A DNA stretch of 64,000 nucleotides, from contig JAGPXD010000007.1 in the NCBI GenBank assembly GCA_020746995.1, positions 744,001 through 808,000 on the forward strand, read 5' to 3'. Positions 39,469 to 50,850 of this stretch are shown here, piece by piece. The position numbers and the translations under genes were made by a program. Source of the DNA: Plectosphaerella cucumerina (Eukaryota > Ascomycota > Sordariomycetes > Glomerellales > Plectosphaerellaceae). The notes beneath the pieces were generated by a model. That model did no database searches and was not told where the DNA came from. It saw only the letters and a list, made by a program, of their open reading frames with translations. Position 1 is the first letter of the stretch; each line of letters begins with the position of its first letter.

Positions 39469-40305
39469 ATGCTGTTCAAATCTCTCTTTTCTGTCGCTGC
39501 CCTGGCCGCCACGGCCCTTGGCCAGGATGCCGAATTGGCCCCAAGGCAGGACGCAGATGGTGAGCTTGTCAAGCTGTCGTTGAACTGATCAAGCCTAACC
39601 CAACCGTCAGTGATCAACTGGGGTATTATGGCCTTCCCCGGCGTTGACCTCCTCGATGTATACGGCCCGATTGAGCTCCTCTACTTCGTCGCCGGTAACA
39701 CGCACATCAACGTCAAGATTATCACGCCCACCGGTAATAGCGTTCCTATCACCCCGCCTATGGGTAACCGCTTTAACTCGACCTACCGCCCCGAGATTGT
39801 CGGTGCCGCTACATTTGACGACGACCTCGACCTCGATGTGCTTATCGTCCCCGGCGGCGCCGCCGCGCGCGACCCCAACACGGCCTACGTCGACGAATAC
39901 CTGAAGAAGACGGCACCCAAGGTCAAGCACTTTGTGTCCATCTGCACGGGCGCCCTCTTCGCCGCTCGAGCGGGCCTGTTCGAGGGCAAGCGGGCCACGA
40001 CCAACAAGGGCGCCTGGCAGCTCGTCACGGCCCACGGCGACAACGTGACGTGGGTCGCGCCCGCGCGCTGGGTGCGCGACGGCAACACCTGGTCGTCGTC
40101 GGGTGTGTCTGCTGGCATTGATCTGACGTTCGCCATGATCAAGGAGTTTTACGGAAAGGACCTGCACGACCGCATCACGGTCTTCACCGAGATCCTGCCG
40201 CGGGCGCACGACGATGACCCCTTTACGGACATTGTGGGCGTGCCGCACCAGGGGCACCTCAACGGGACAGAGCCGGTAAAGTGCAAGAGGGGCGAGAACG
40301 AATAG
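39469..40305 (+). CDS. Secreted DJ-1/PfpI-family protein
   Basis: Exons 39469-39559 and 39611-40305 give 261 residues. Exon 1 supplies a clean signal peptide (MLFKSLFSVAALAATALG) and a short linker with a dibasic-like site (APRQDAD). The class-I glutaminase-amidotransferase-like fold follows: VINWGIMAFPGVDLLDVYGP with the conserved Glu in GPIELLYF, VLIVPGGAAARDPN, and the nucleophile elbow FVSICTGALFAARAGLFEGK with Cys. TNKGAWQLVTAH and WSSSGVSAGIDLT complete it. Intracellular relatives include isocyanide hydratases, glyoxalases and the transcriptional-regulator N-domains; secreted copies are known in plant-associated fungi, without clear activity. Confidence 0.9.
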
Positions 40306-40996
40306 GAGGGCGCTGAGGTCTGGGCGTTGAAGGGTGATTGGGTCGTGGTGGGTGCTGGCGTGAGAACTGACGTCGTTGCTGGATCCCTCGCGAGATGAAC
40401 GAGCCTGGGCGGGGGGGCAGGGGGCTGAAGAACCTCGGGCTCGCTCTCAACCCGAGTCGTTGGAATGGTGAAGAGGTCCGGTCCTGAAGAGGAATTTGGA
40501 AGCATGGTGATCTTCAGGGTCTGGCTGGGCTCCGACCGCTCCTTCGGGATCAGGACCAACGGCGACTGTCAAGGAGGTTGCAAACGTCAAGAAACCGGAG
40601 ATAAAAATGGCGAAATAAACAAGTCCCTATCTACACCCATGCCCGGCTTTTGACAACGCCAAGATGCCAAGTCCCACCCTTGTGCTCCGCCGAGCCGCCC
40701 CTGATGCTCCTGAATGGGTGGGACAACGACAGGCTCATTGATGGATCTTGGTGATACGTGCCGAGAACTCCTAGGAGTCCATCCGGGCCGTTTGTACCGC
40801 CGCAAGCCATGGCACTCGCCAAGCAGGCACGTACAAAGCAATTTCCTGCCTTTCCGGCGCTGATCCCCAGGGGCGACCTTTCGACACGACGACGGACGAC
40901 GAAAGAAAGAAACACCCATTCACTTGCGACCCGGGCCGAGCCCCCTTTGATACGCCAACTCATGACACTCATTCGACCTCCCATCACACCCTCGAC
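40306..40996. other. Intergenic; promoter of the GT34-like gene
   Basis: 691 bp. No gene was seen; CCATTCACTTGCGACC-like sequence lies near the start of the next gene. Confidence 0.5.
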
Positions 40997-42291
40997 ATGG
41001 CGGCCCACAACAGCTTGGCAAACATCCGCGTGGTGTTGGGGATGCTGGTCGTCGTGACCGTCACCCTCCTCACCTCAGCGACAGCCTACTATCAGAACTT
41101 CAACTTCCCTTCACTGTAGGTTTGCCACATTCCACTCGTCGCCAAGCTCTACTAATTCGTCGATAGATTTCGTCCGCCGCCGGACTATTCCGGAGATCCG
41201 GCGTATCTCAGAAACATCCCTTCCAAGGCGGATGAGCTCCGCGACTTCTTCATCCGCGATGTCGCCGACTCGGCCATCGCGGTTGACGCGACCATCTACC
41301 AGCCCAATGGCGCCTGGCATTGGGACAACCCGTCCGGCGGGGACAAGTGGCCTGAGAAGCTTGGCAAGAAGCTTTGCATCCTGGACATCGACAGCCGGCC
41401 TCTCGATAACCCGGGACAGATCTTTGGTAACACGACGCTGAGCTGGTCTAACCCGGACATCATCAGCGGAACTTCCCTGGGGATCTTGCAGCACTGGCTG
41501 TATGGTGAGTTTCACTTCATTGCAACATCGTTTGGGGAACATCTTCTAATACGGTTTCAGCCAAAATCCACAACTACACCTACTATTGGGTCCACACAGA
41601 TGAGTTCGAAGACGGCCGTCGCGGGTCCTGGAAGAAACCCTCCATCCTCCGCCGTGTCCTCCAGAAGCACCCGACGTGCGTCTACGTCGACTCGGACGCA
41701 ATCTTCCACCACCTTGATCTCCCCCTTGAGTGGCTGCTCAACTACTGGAGTATCGACAAGCAGAAAGATCTGGTTGCGCTGGCAAAGGACCCGGATCTGA
41801 AGCACAACTACGACCAGAAGGGCAGGCTCTACGACAACACGGGCTTCATCATCGCCCAGAGCAACACTACGACCTTCAACATGATGGATGACTGGGCCAC
41901 ATGCGCCGATGACGGCGGCAAGTTCCCCAACTGCACCGAGTGGCGCGTCAAGAAGCCCAATCACCCCTCCGACCAGGGTGGCTTCGGCAACTACATTCGG
42001 TACGAGTACGAGGATTCTATCCGTGAGCTGCCGTGTGCCGAGGCCAATGGGTTCTTGGAGCACAAGACGGAGTGCGTCGGCACGTTCGTCCAGCACTTGT
42101 GGACTGGGAAGAACGACCTGCTCAAGATTGCGGTCGGGAAGCATATTCCTGGCATGTTCTTGGAGCTGTTCCATGAGAAGATGATGGTGGAGAAGAGCGA
42201 GTTTTACATCACTGAGAAGGAGCTCATGAGCCAGAAGTGGTTACATGCGCCGATCAACTCGACCAAGGCGGTAGAAGGCAGGTCATCTTGA
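40997..42291 (+). CDS. Type II membrane glycosyltransferase, GT34 (Gma12/Mnn10)-like
   Basis: Exons 40997-41115, 41167-41504 and 41561-42291 give 395 residues. One N-terminal TM anchor (VVLGMLVVVTVTLLTSATAY) precedes a luminal domain. The order LGILQHWLYAKIHNYTYYWV, WKKPSILRRVLQKHP, CVYVDSDAIFHHLDLPLEWL (with the D-x-D metal site) fits family GT34, whose members add galactose or mannose in the Golgi. A late HPSDQGGFGNYIR segment fits the acceptor region. N-glycosylation sites (NTT, NCT, NST) occur in the catalytic part. It is a divergent member, so donor and acceptor cannot be stated. Confidence 0.85.
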
Positions 42292-42424
42292 CACCAAGGG
42301 GTGCTGGGGGTGGCGGCTTGCATTAATATATGTAATTACTGATTTCACAATGTCAAATCAATATCGAACCATACCTATGATACAATCGAATGAAACGCAC
42401 AGGGGCATGTTCAGCCCGCCTCTT

Positions 42425-44300
42425 TCAATTCGCAAATGTCGAACCCGAGCCCCCTGTGAAGCCACTGCTGAACGAACGAGACGTCTCGTCTGACCTCTTC
42501 CGCTTCTGCATCGTGGCGACAAATTTGGGCCATGTGTTTGTCAGAACGAGATACTTGACATGGCTGATGGCCTTGTCGAAGACGAAAAGATCGAAAATCT
42601 CGGGAGCCTCGCCGGTGAACTGTGATGCGGCACCCTCCCTGCTCGCCGGTTGGGGGTCCTCGAATGGAGTCGCTAAGTTCACTGACGTCTCACCCAGCAA
42701 CGCGCGTGCCGACCTCTCGAAAACGACTTCGAGCTGTCGTAGCTCCTGGGAGGGAAGATTGAGGGGAAACTCTGCGTCGCGGGGGCTGATGAAGTTAATG
42801 TAAATGTCAAGAGCGCGCGCGAAAGCCTGCTGCCGACGCTCATCGTTGCCATCGATTTGGGTTGTCCTCAGTGCCGAAGCCCGGGTGATGAAGGCAACGT
42901 TCTCGCCGGAGAAGTCGCACAGCGCCGAGAACTGCTGAAGCTGACTGGGACTGCAGTTGAGCACATGCTCGAGCGCGTCCATGGTCAACAAGCGGCCGTC
43001 GAGATCATCGCTCGTCATGTACGTGTCTTGCACATGACCCTTCTCGGCGGAGCTGGCGTAGGCGAACTTGATGTCAGATGAGGATGTGGGGGCTCGAAGG
43101 GTGGCGGTTCGTGAGGTCGTCTCCCAGTTGTCCGAAAAGCTGGCTGTCCCTTTCTTCATGGATTTGAGCTTCAGGACCTGGAAGGCGGGAACGAAGACGG
43201 TGAAGATTTCAAAGAACATGATGGAGAGATGGATCCTGCATGTGTGTCAGCGATTCTGGGACGATCTTCTGGCTAGGGAACTGACCATTGACTTGGGTGA
43301 AAGTAGGCGTTGATCGGAGCGAATGCTGGGACATATGTCGCGATGAGGAACATTGGCGTCGCATGAAGACTGTCCAAGTGTCAGGGTATCAACGCAGCAG
43401 GCATCCAGGATGGAAGACGAACCTCGCCAGACAGCAACCGATGGTCTGCACCCGCCAGCCCATAGTGTCGCGAATCTTCCATGATCGGAAAATCAGGAAC
43501 GGCGCAACCTGATCATGTTAGCAAGAGGCGTCGCAAATGTGACAGATGCACGTACGATCCATGTCCAAATGACCTGCCAGAGAACGCTGGGCCACCACTC
43601 CCAGCCCTGTCCCAGCTCGACAATCTGTTCTGGTAGCGTCCAGCTGCGAATTCCAGTGCCGGGAATTCCATATGTCGGATGATACTTTTCGCAAGCAAAC
43701 CACATGCCAACTGTCAACAGCACCTGTACACATCGTCAGAAGCTGAGTCAAAGCCTTTAGCAACGGCGCACATACCTGCAGAATCATCGCCGTCCCGATG
43801 AAGACAAGAACCCGACGAGTGTAGCTCATGTTGCGAAGGCGACGAAGCCATGGCTTCCCCTCTTTGTGTCGCTCATCTCTGTAGGAGAACTCAGGATCCG
43901 TGAACTGCTTCTGCAGCTTGGCGACGTGAAGGAAGCGCAGGTTTGAGGCGTGGAACAAGGCGATGCCGAGAGGAAACCAGATGCCCATGAAGAAGTACTG
44001 AATGTCGTAGGCCAGCACAATGGGCATTGTCATGCCGATCGGGTAGGTGATTTGCGCTAGAATCCAGTACAGGTGCAGAAATGTGATGGAGGCGAAGGAC
44101 AGGGGCAGTCCGCGAATCTTGAGCACGGGACTTTGCCGGTTGACCCAGCAGAAGGCCATGCCGGCCAAGACGAGGGCGGTCCATGTGGCGCAGAATGTGA
44201 TGTAGAAGATGCCGACTGCGTCCCATTTTGCCGGGCTCGGTGGGAGGTTGTAGATGGTGACACGCGGTTGCTGCTGCGTCGGGATCGCGGAGGCGTTCAT
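42425..44300 (-). CDS. Seven-TM protein with C-terminal RGS domain (GprK-type receptor)
   Basis: Four exons on the minus strand. Seven membrane spans are visible: GIFYITFCATWTALVLAGMA, FASITFLHLYWILAQITYPI, IQYFFMGIWFPLGIALFHAS, VLVFIGTAMILQ joined to VLLTVGMWFA, VLWQVIWTWIVAPFLIF, CCLASLHATPMFLIATYV, and IMFFEIFTVFVPAFQVL. After a Ser/Thr linker, DALEHVLNCSPSQLQQFSAL, ENVAFITRASAL, RALDIYINFISPRDAEF and ISHVKYLVLTNTWPKFV form an RGS domain. Fungal GPCRs of the GprK/class VI type have exactly this layout and can both sense a ligand and accelerate G-alpha GTP hydrolysis. The tail is Ser/Gly-rich. Confidence 0.88.
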
Positions 44301-44944
44301 GATGACGTGGGGAGCATGGCCATGGAACTCTTCAACCTACGGATATTCAGGGCAGAGGGTGGCGCGACGAAGATGAATACGTCCGGTGTATTAAGGGCAA
44401 ACTCGTCACGCTACAATCCCCTCCTGTGGCGTGGTGATCGACATGGGCAAGCTCAGCCCTCGACTTAGAGCGTGCCCCCCTTTCTTTTTCGCAGGGGCGG
44501 TTTCCTGGATCAACTGAGACCCTCGAGCGCCACCAGCCGAGCGGCCGAATAGATTGCCCCGAACAGGAGGCTACCCCCCCTTCTCAGCCATACATTTGGC
44601 TTGGCAAGGGGAAAAGCACGAAGCGATGGTGCTGTCATCCCGACTCCCGCGGAATACCCTCGGGACGGGGCGCTGCTCTAGCTGATTGAGGAGATGAAAC
44701 TACGACAAGCGGCAGGGAGCCCGCTAGGGAGGACACGGGGCGATGTCGATCGGAAAAGAAGGAAACTGGTGTTTCGCACGCTGTCATCTGAACAGTTCGC
44801 AGGAATTTGTTTCTCTCAACGGTTGTGTTTTAGCCCATGGGCGACCGACGTCATCGAAGCTGGAAGCTGGTATTAAGATCGTGCGAGGCGCTTGAAGATC
44901 TCCAAGGTCACCTCGGCTAGTTACATGAGAGGCTATGCCACCAC
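44301..44944. other. Intergenic; receptor promoter and 3' region of the sugar transporter
   Basis: 644 bp. It contains one 9/10 match (TCCCGCGGAA, 44645) to the 10-21 kb cluster palindrome, outside that cluster. No gene was seen. Confidence 0.5.
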
Positions 44945-46798
44945 TTACGCCTCCTTGTGAATGACCTGCTGCTTCTCCTCCACGGTGTACTCGTCCAAGT
45001 CGAGCTTGTAGTTCTTGAACTCCCTCGAGGGAACGTTGCGGTTGAACATCTCCTGGATCTCGGCGTAGTTGCGGCCCTTGAGCTCGGGGAGCCTGAACCA
45101 CAGCCAAACGCAGACGGGCAGCGAGGCGCCGAAGAAGACGAAGCATACCTTGCCGCCGAGGTTGGCCTGGTCGGTGTTGATGAGGTAGGGCATGACCTGG
45201 CTGACGACACAGGACGCGGCGGTCGAGACCATGATGTTGATGCTGTATGTCTTCTGACGGAGCTCGACACTGGACAGTTGTTAGTTTTAAGGTTAATTTT
45301 GAAATTGCTTTAGGGGTCTCACCTTGCTGTCTCGCCACCGATGGTGTAGGCGACGGCACCCAGGGTCGCGTGGTACATGAAACCCCAAATGACCATGAGG
45401 GCAACGGTGCCGTTCAGGGCCGAAGGAGTGCCGATGGTGCTGATGCCGCCGATGACAAGAAGCAGAGCCGTCATGGCGCACGATCCGCCTACAATCATGG
45501 GGCGACGGCCGAGGCGATCGACAAGAGGCCAGGACATGATGTTGCCAGCAAACTGGACGGCATGGGCGACCTGTCCAATGGCGAGAGGGTCATTGACACC
45601 GGCAAGGCGGAAGTAGTAGCTGTTTGAGTCAGGTCAGTCATCCATTTTGCGCTTCGATGGAATACCAATCAACTCACGTCAGGTAGCCACCGACAAAGTT
45701 CACACCAATAGTCTGCTGGCTGAGGTACACCATGACGATGATGAGGGTGCGGCGACCGTTGCTTCCTCTGAAACAGTCGAGCCAGCGCGAGCTCTGCTGC
45801 TGCTTCCGCTCGTGCTGTTCCCTTTCGATGGCGGACTCGGTAATGGCAATGGCTCCATCGGCGTCAAAGTCGGGACCGTTGTACCTTCGGAAGGCATTGG
45901 CTGCCTCCTCGCGCCGGCCCTTGATGAGCAGCCAGCTGGGCGACTCGGGCAAGATGGTGAGACCGATGAGGAGCAGGCCAGGCGGGATGATCTGCGTCAT
46001 GAGAGGAATGCGCCAGGCCATGTCGTTGTCATAGCCCTTGCAGGCGAGGACAGTGACCGAGTTGAGCCACTGGCCGGTGACGATCATGGTGTTCTGGAGG
46101 AGGGGACGACGTTAGCGCGGGGTCGAAAAGCAAAGAGGGTGTTTCGGGGCTTCCCCCACGTACGATGAGCGCGAGGCAGACGCCGCGGATCCTCACGGGA
46201 GCCAGCTCGGCGACGAAGACCGGTCCGAGAGAGTGGCCGAGACCAAAGCCCAGCGTGGCGATGACCTTGCCGCCGAAGAGCATCATAATGGAGGTGCTGA
46301 AAAATTGCATGATGACACCGCCGGCGCACACGATGCAGGCCACGATGATGGTCCTCTTCCTTCCGATGATGTCGCTGATGAAGCCCGTCGCAAAGGCCGA
46401 GCAGAAGATGCCGATCGTGTTAGCTGCGTTGAGGATCTGCTGGTTCGTCGCCGAGATGACCCAGTTCTGGCCGACCTGGTAGCCGAAGCGGCGCGCGAAG
46501 GGGGTGACGGCGAGGAGCTTTCCGAGGGTCGTGACCTCGTAGCCGAAGTTGATCGGCAGGAGGTAGATCAGGAGGGCTGCGAGGGGGTGGCTGTCAGCAT
46601 GGTCTGGAAGTTCAGGGGCTGGCGGAAGTGGGTTGGCGCACTGAAACCAAGCACGCGCTTGTTCTCCCAAATGTCGGCCCATCGCAGCTTGTGATCGGCG
46701 CTGCTCGACTGGACGACGGTGGTTGATTCATCGGCGGCCGTGCCCTTCTCAAGAGCAGCAGGCTGCTCGGCATGCCTGTTGTCGGTTTTGGGGTCCAT
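44945..46798 (-). CDS. MFS sugar transporter (alpha-glucoside/hexose type)
   Basis: Five exons. The N-terminal cytosolic part (MDPKTDNRHAEQPAALEKGT) leads to LLIYLLPINFGYEVTTLGKL. DIIGRKRTIIVAC is the D-x-x-GR-R/K motif after TM2, LGHSLGPVFVAELAPVRIRG is the PESPR-equivalent region of TM4-TM5, LPESPSWLLIKGRREEA is the sugar-porter PESPRWL motif, and VDRLGRRPMIVGG the second GR-R motif. AYTIGGETA followed by VELRQKTYSI is the late signature of fungal alpha-glucoside and maltose permeases. It is an H+-coupled transporter of the plasma membrane. It lies 1.4 kb from an AA9-CBM1 enzyme. Confidence 0.92.
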
Positions 46799-48186
46799 GG
46801 TGGATGGCTCGAGTGATGGAGTCCCAATGCTGTGTCTCCGTTCGAATGGTGCCCTGGTGTCCCGGATGTCGAGTGTGGAGTGCGGCTTTCCCCAGAAATG
46901 AAGACCGGGGAAGATACTTATATCTTGAGAGCCCACTTGACCCTGGTGTTTCGACGGGAAGCGCTACGCTTGTCGCTTCCTGATCTGTATCCTCGTGGCT
47001 GCAGACGAGCGCGTGTGTTTTCTGCTTTGGGGAGAATTTTCTCGGCACCAGGTCCAGGACGCCGGAGAGGAGTCGCAAACCTCGTACAACGGGCCACCGT
47101 TGGAAGCCGGCCATCGGCATCAGGGGCGCGTGTTCGGGGCCGGTCAGCGAGCTAAGGCTCTGAAGGGTTAGGTGCTCGCTGTCCCCCGTGGGTTCCTCCA
47201 GCGATCATGGGGCTTGGCGCATCCACCTGAGTCAAGGGTTGGGTCGCTTGTCGGCAAACTTGGTCGGCACATCTCCCTCGGAGGCCTTGAGGCTCAAGTC
47301 TGTGACAGCGCTTCCACCAGCCAGTTGAAGGTTTTCATATCCTTGGCCCCGCCATGAGGCTGATGGTGCGATCGAACTTCCATCCCCATTCTCTGCTCTT
47401 GGATCTTGGATCCAGTTCCTAGGCCGCCCCTTGTCCTGTGGCCTGACTTGGCGTCGGGGATGCAACCCCGGGTCCGGGGAACCTGGAGGTCACCAGACCC
47501 GCCATCCGAACTCCGACTCGGAAGTGCCCCGGACTGGTTGAGCGCTTCCGACGAGCATCGACAGCCATTGGACATTGACTTCTTCTTACGGAACACGCAC
47601 CACCTTCACACCCAGACACCTCTTTTCCCCCCAGGAGAACATGCCCCTGGCTTCCGAACTTGAAAGCCTGACATCAAACTGCATCTCATGTTTCCAGAAA
47701 TGGAAGTCAGAGGCACCGCTGCCGCGCTCAGAGCTGGGATAACCGAATCTGGGGTGCCTTTCCCCGTGCCCGGATGATGGAGGGGGTGAAAGGCGGGGAT
47801 GCAGAGAGCCGGGACACTGGCTTGACTGGACAGTGGCAGGGATAGCCCACACTCGGAAATCGGAAATGTCATGCAATGACAAGTCCCCGCGAACCGTCGA
47901 CAATACCGAGCTCCGCTTCTTATGACCGTGGTATTGCCAACTTGGGCACCTAATGCATTCAAATCTGGCTATATTCTTCCATCGAGCTCAAATAAGGAAA
48001 CTATGTGATAATCGATCATGAGATGAAGACAAGTTACGACGTTAGCAAACGTGAATCTTGAAGTAACGCCAGCAAGTCTTCGTCCGAGATCAGAACCAAG
48101 TTTTGCTTTCCTCCTATTCGATCCTTGCATGGTGCTCAATGGCCGAAAGCTTGTAGGTCGCCTGTCATCGCCATCTCTCGAATCCC
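46799..48186. other. Intergenic; sugar transporter promoter and 3' region of the AA9 gene
   Basis: About 1.4 kb. No supported gene; open frames up to 123 codons on both strands lack motifs. Confidence 0.5.
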
Positions 48187-49170
48187 TCAGCTCAGGCACT
48201 GAGAGTACCAATCGTTCGACCTCACACACGTGCCCGAAGTGCAGCAGGTCGGCCCAGTCCACCCCTGACCACCGCACTGTGCCCATAAGCCGGCACAGTT
48301 ACCACCACTGGGAGGCGGAGGGGGCTGAGTGGGCGGTTGAGTCGGTGGTTGCGTCGGAGGAGGCGTCGTTGGAAGGGGTGTTGTCGGAGGTGGTGTCGTC
48401 GGAGGTGGTGTTGTCGGAGGCGCCGTCGGAGGAGGTGAGCTGCCTCCACTGCCCCAGACAGCCGGGCCAGGATAGGGGTACGAGCTCGGCACGCCGGCGT
48501 AGATGTTGAACTGCAAGCCCGGATCGTTGATGTTGTAAGCGCCAGGGAATGCGACTAGGCCAGTTGGGTTTCCACTTCCGCTGCCCGTGACTGCGAACTG
48601 GGCGCAGGAGATGTAGAACTGCGGGGCGCGGTAGGCATGGAGACCAATATGCTCAGCTCGAAGGAGGTAGTTTCCAGGGCGGAGATTGGCTGGGATCGTG
48701 GTGTAAATTTCTGTCATTTCGACTTCGAAGGGGGGCAGCACGCCCGACTTGTGACCGTGCTGGTCAATCTTGAACCACACGTTGCCAGAAGGCACCCAGG
48801 AGTTGACGTTCTGGCCGTCTGGGACTCGTGCCATGTAGAAGATGCTGGGTCCGGGGTGACCCATTGGGGCGTTGGAGGTGAAGCCAACGCGGGTGCCGGC
48901 AGCCACGGTTTGAACGGCGGCAGCTGCGCGGCCGGGCATCTCGTAGCACCGCATGAGGTTGGAGGTCACGTCCTCAACAGGGCTGTTGTGTGGGTTGTTG
49001 GCTGTCTCGCGGATGTACTGCCACACTCCAGAGCGGACGCCATTAACGATGGTTCTCTCAAACATATCTGTCGTGGTCAGATTTCTGCCTCACACGGATG
49101 GAACTAGCTCAAACTCACAGTGACCCATGGCTACTGGAGCCAGGGCTGCTAGCAGAGAAAGAACCTTCAT
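48187..49170 (-). CDS. AA9 lytic polysaccharide monooxygenase with C-terminal CBM1
   Basis: Exons 49170-49119 and 49067-48187 give 310 residues. A 16-residue signal peptide (MKVLSLLAALAPVAMG) is followed by HYMFERTIVNG: cleavage leaves His17 as the N-terminal copper-binding histidine, and the splice falls exactly between its codon and the next Tyr. GHPGPSIFYMARV carries the second copper His, and EHIGLHAYRAPQFYISCAQF holds the second-sphere His and Gln and the axial Tyr. After a Pro/Thr linker of PPPTT/PPTQ repeats, CAGLWAQCGGQGWTGPTCC and DWYSQCLS form a cellulose-binding module. The enzyme oxidatively cleaves cellulose in the extracellular space. Confidence 0.97.
48328..48446. repeat. Tandem repeat coding for the AA9 Pro/Thr linker
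   Basis: Repeated units of about 12-24 nt (GGAGGTGGTGTCGTC and variants on the plus strand) encode PPPTT and PPTQ repeats of the linker. Such repeats are prone to length change. Confidence 0.8.
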
Positions 49171-50850
49171 CGTGCTGGTGAGTAGACCTCAAGTCGCGAT
49201 CTGTGACCTTCAGGCTGACGACGAGAGCAGCTGCACCACAGATTTGATCGACGACGAGGAGACAAATCAGTTACTTTATTTTCCGGATCCGAAGACAAAG
49301 AGCTATTATGTTCCTTCTTGCCAAGGGCTTTCCTGTCGTTCATGACCAAAGACCAAAGACCAAAGACCAGCAGACCGCCCAGAGCATCTGTCCATATTAA
49401 TTAACCCCAATTGCCCACCAATCCGACATCACCAACCCCGTAGACCTCCCCTTTCCAGTCATGAAACCGATGCCAAGGCAAGTAGTGAAGCCTTGGTGAT
49501 ATAATTCTGGTGTTGTAATTGGTCAGCCCCCGTCGAGGGCGGCGGAGGTTGACCTCCGCTTGTCTCCTTTTGCCATTCCATTGCAACACCCATGCAGTAG
49601 TTTGCGTGACAGGACTGACACATTCCATGTTAATTGCCGGAGAATGACTGGCTGAGGAGTTAATCGCTTCACAACAAGATGGCAGTGGTATGCAGAATCC
49701 CCATGGGGACGGGAACGTTGCCTCCGTGCCGTGTTGCGCTGCAATCTGGTTCGGATCTGATCCCGATGCATGCCTCTTCGCGGGGGAATCTCGATTTCGG
49801 AAAGTACCATGGGTCGTGACAAGTGCCTTCACTGCATTTAACGTGTCGGGATTTTCTCCGCCTGTTGGCCACATAAGCTCTCAGGCTCCCAAGAGCTTGG
49901 CTATCAACCTGACAATGCCAGCCAATGCACGTCTCCAGCACGTCGGGCACCGGCATATCTATGTAAGCACCTCGGCACAGCAGCGTCCGGAGTGGTTCCG
50001 CTGACCAATGCTGCAAGGGGGGACTAGACGGGTGATGATGCACCGGTGATCCTTCACAAGACGCGCCTCTTTCCGCGCCATATTTGCGTCCTTCAGCCGT
50101 ACATCGTCGTCATTCCGTCGCGCTCTCATCAGCTCCGGCGGATCGTTGACGGGATGCGCAGCAGCGATTATCCACATGGTCAAAGAGGCCGCTATTACTG
50201 GTCGTGTGTGTCTTGATTGGGCGGTTGTGTCGGGTTGGGCAGCTCCCGTCCTGTCTCAGCCGGGACGTGTAGCTTCCGTCGAGCTAGCCTCACGGATGCC
50301 GGGCTGACATGACCAGAACATTTCGAGAGCTGCCAGCGATCATAGCAAACTACCTCTTTGGGACAGCTTTGCCTACTTGCGCCAATGGCAGGAAGCAGGC
50401 TGTGTCGGGAAAAAGGCCCTGCTGGCTGGTTTCGCGATCATCACCTCGATGACGAACCGCATCCATCGTCAGCCTGGGTGAACGCCTAGTAGACCATTGT
50501 ATCCTTGGATAGTTGGGCCCGGATAAGACCTTCCCGTACTTTTAGGACCTGGAAGCAAGGGATCTAAGGGATCAATTGCTCATTTGGGGCTGTGGAAGCT
50601 GGCATACCCGGGCTTGACTCACAGTTGTGGTGATGTCGCTACCAGCACGGCCCGAGAGCTCGACAATCCATCGAGTGCAATGTATGAGCGCGGCCACAAA
50701 TCTCCCAGCTGTTGTTGATTCTACGCGGTGGAGTCTTGAGCATGTCTTGTATAAGTACAACAGACCCCCGCAGCTTTCAAACAGTCGTCCTTCCTTAGTA
50801 TCAACTTCACTGGCTATCATCTCACTCCTAGCTACAATCACTACTTCACC
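49171..50850. other. Long intergenic region, divergent promoters of the AA9 and ferritin-like genes
   Basis: About 1.7 kb with no supported gene. A 7-bp tandem repeat (GACCAAA) runs 49344-49369. Open frames up to 157 codons (49401-49874, minus) show no domain features. Confidence 0.5.
49344..49369. repeat. 7-bp minisatellite GACCAAA, about 3.7 copies
   Basis: Three perfect copies followed by GACCAG, about 175 bp upstream of the AA9 start. Confidence 0.85.
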
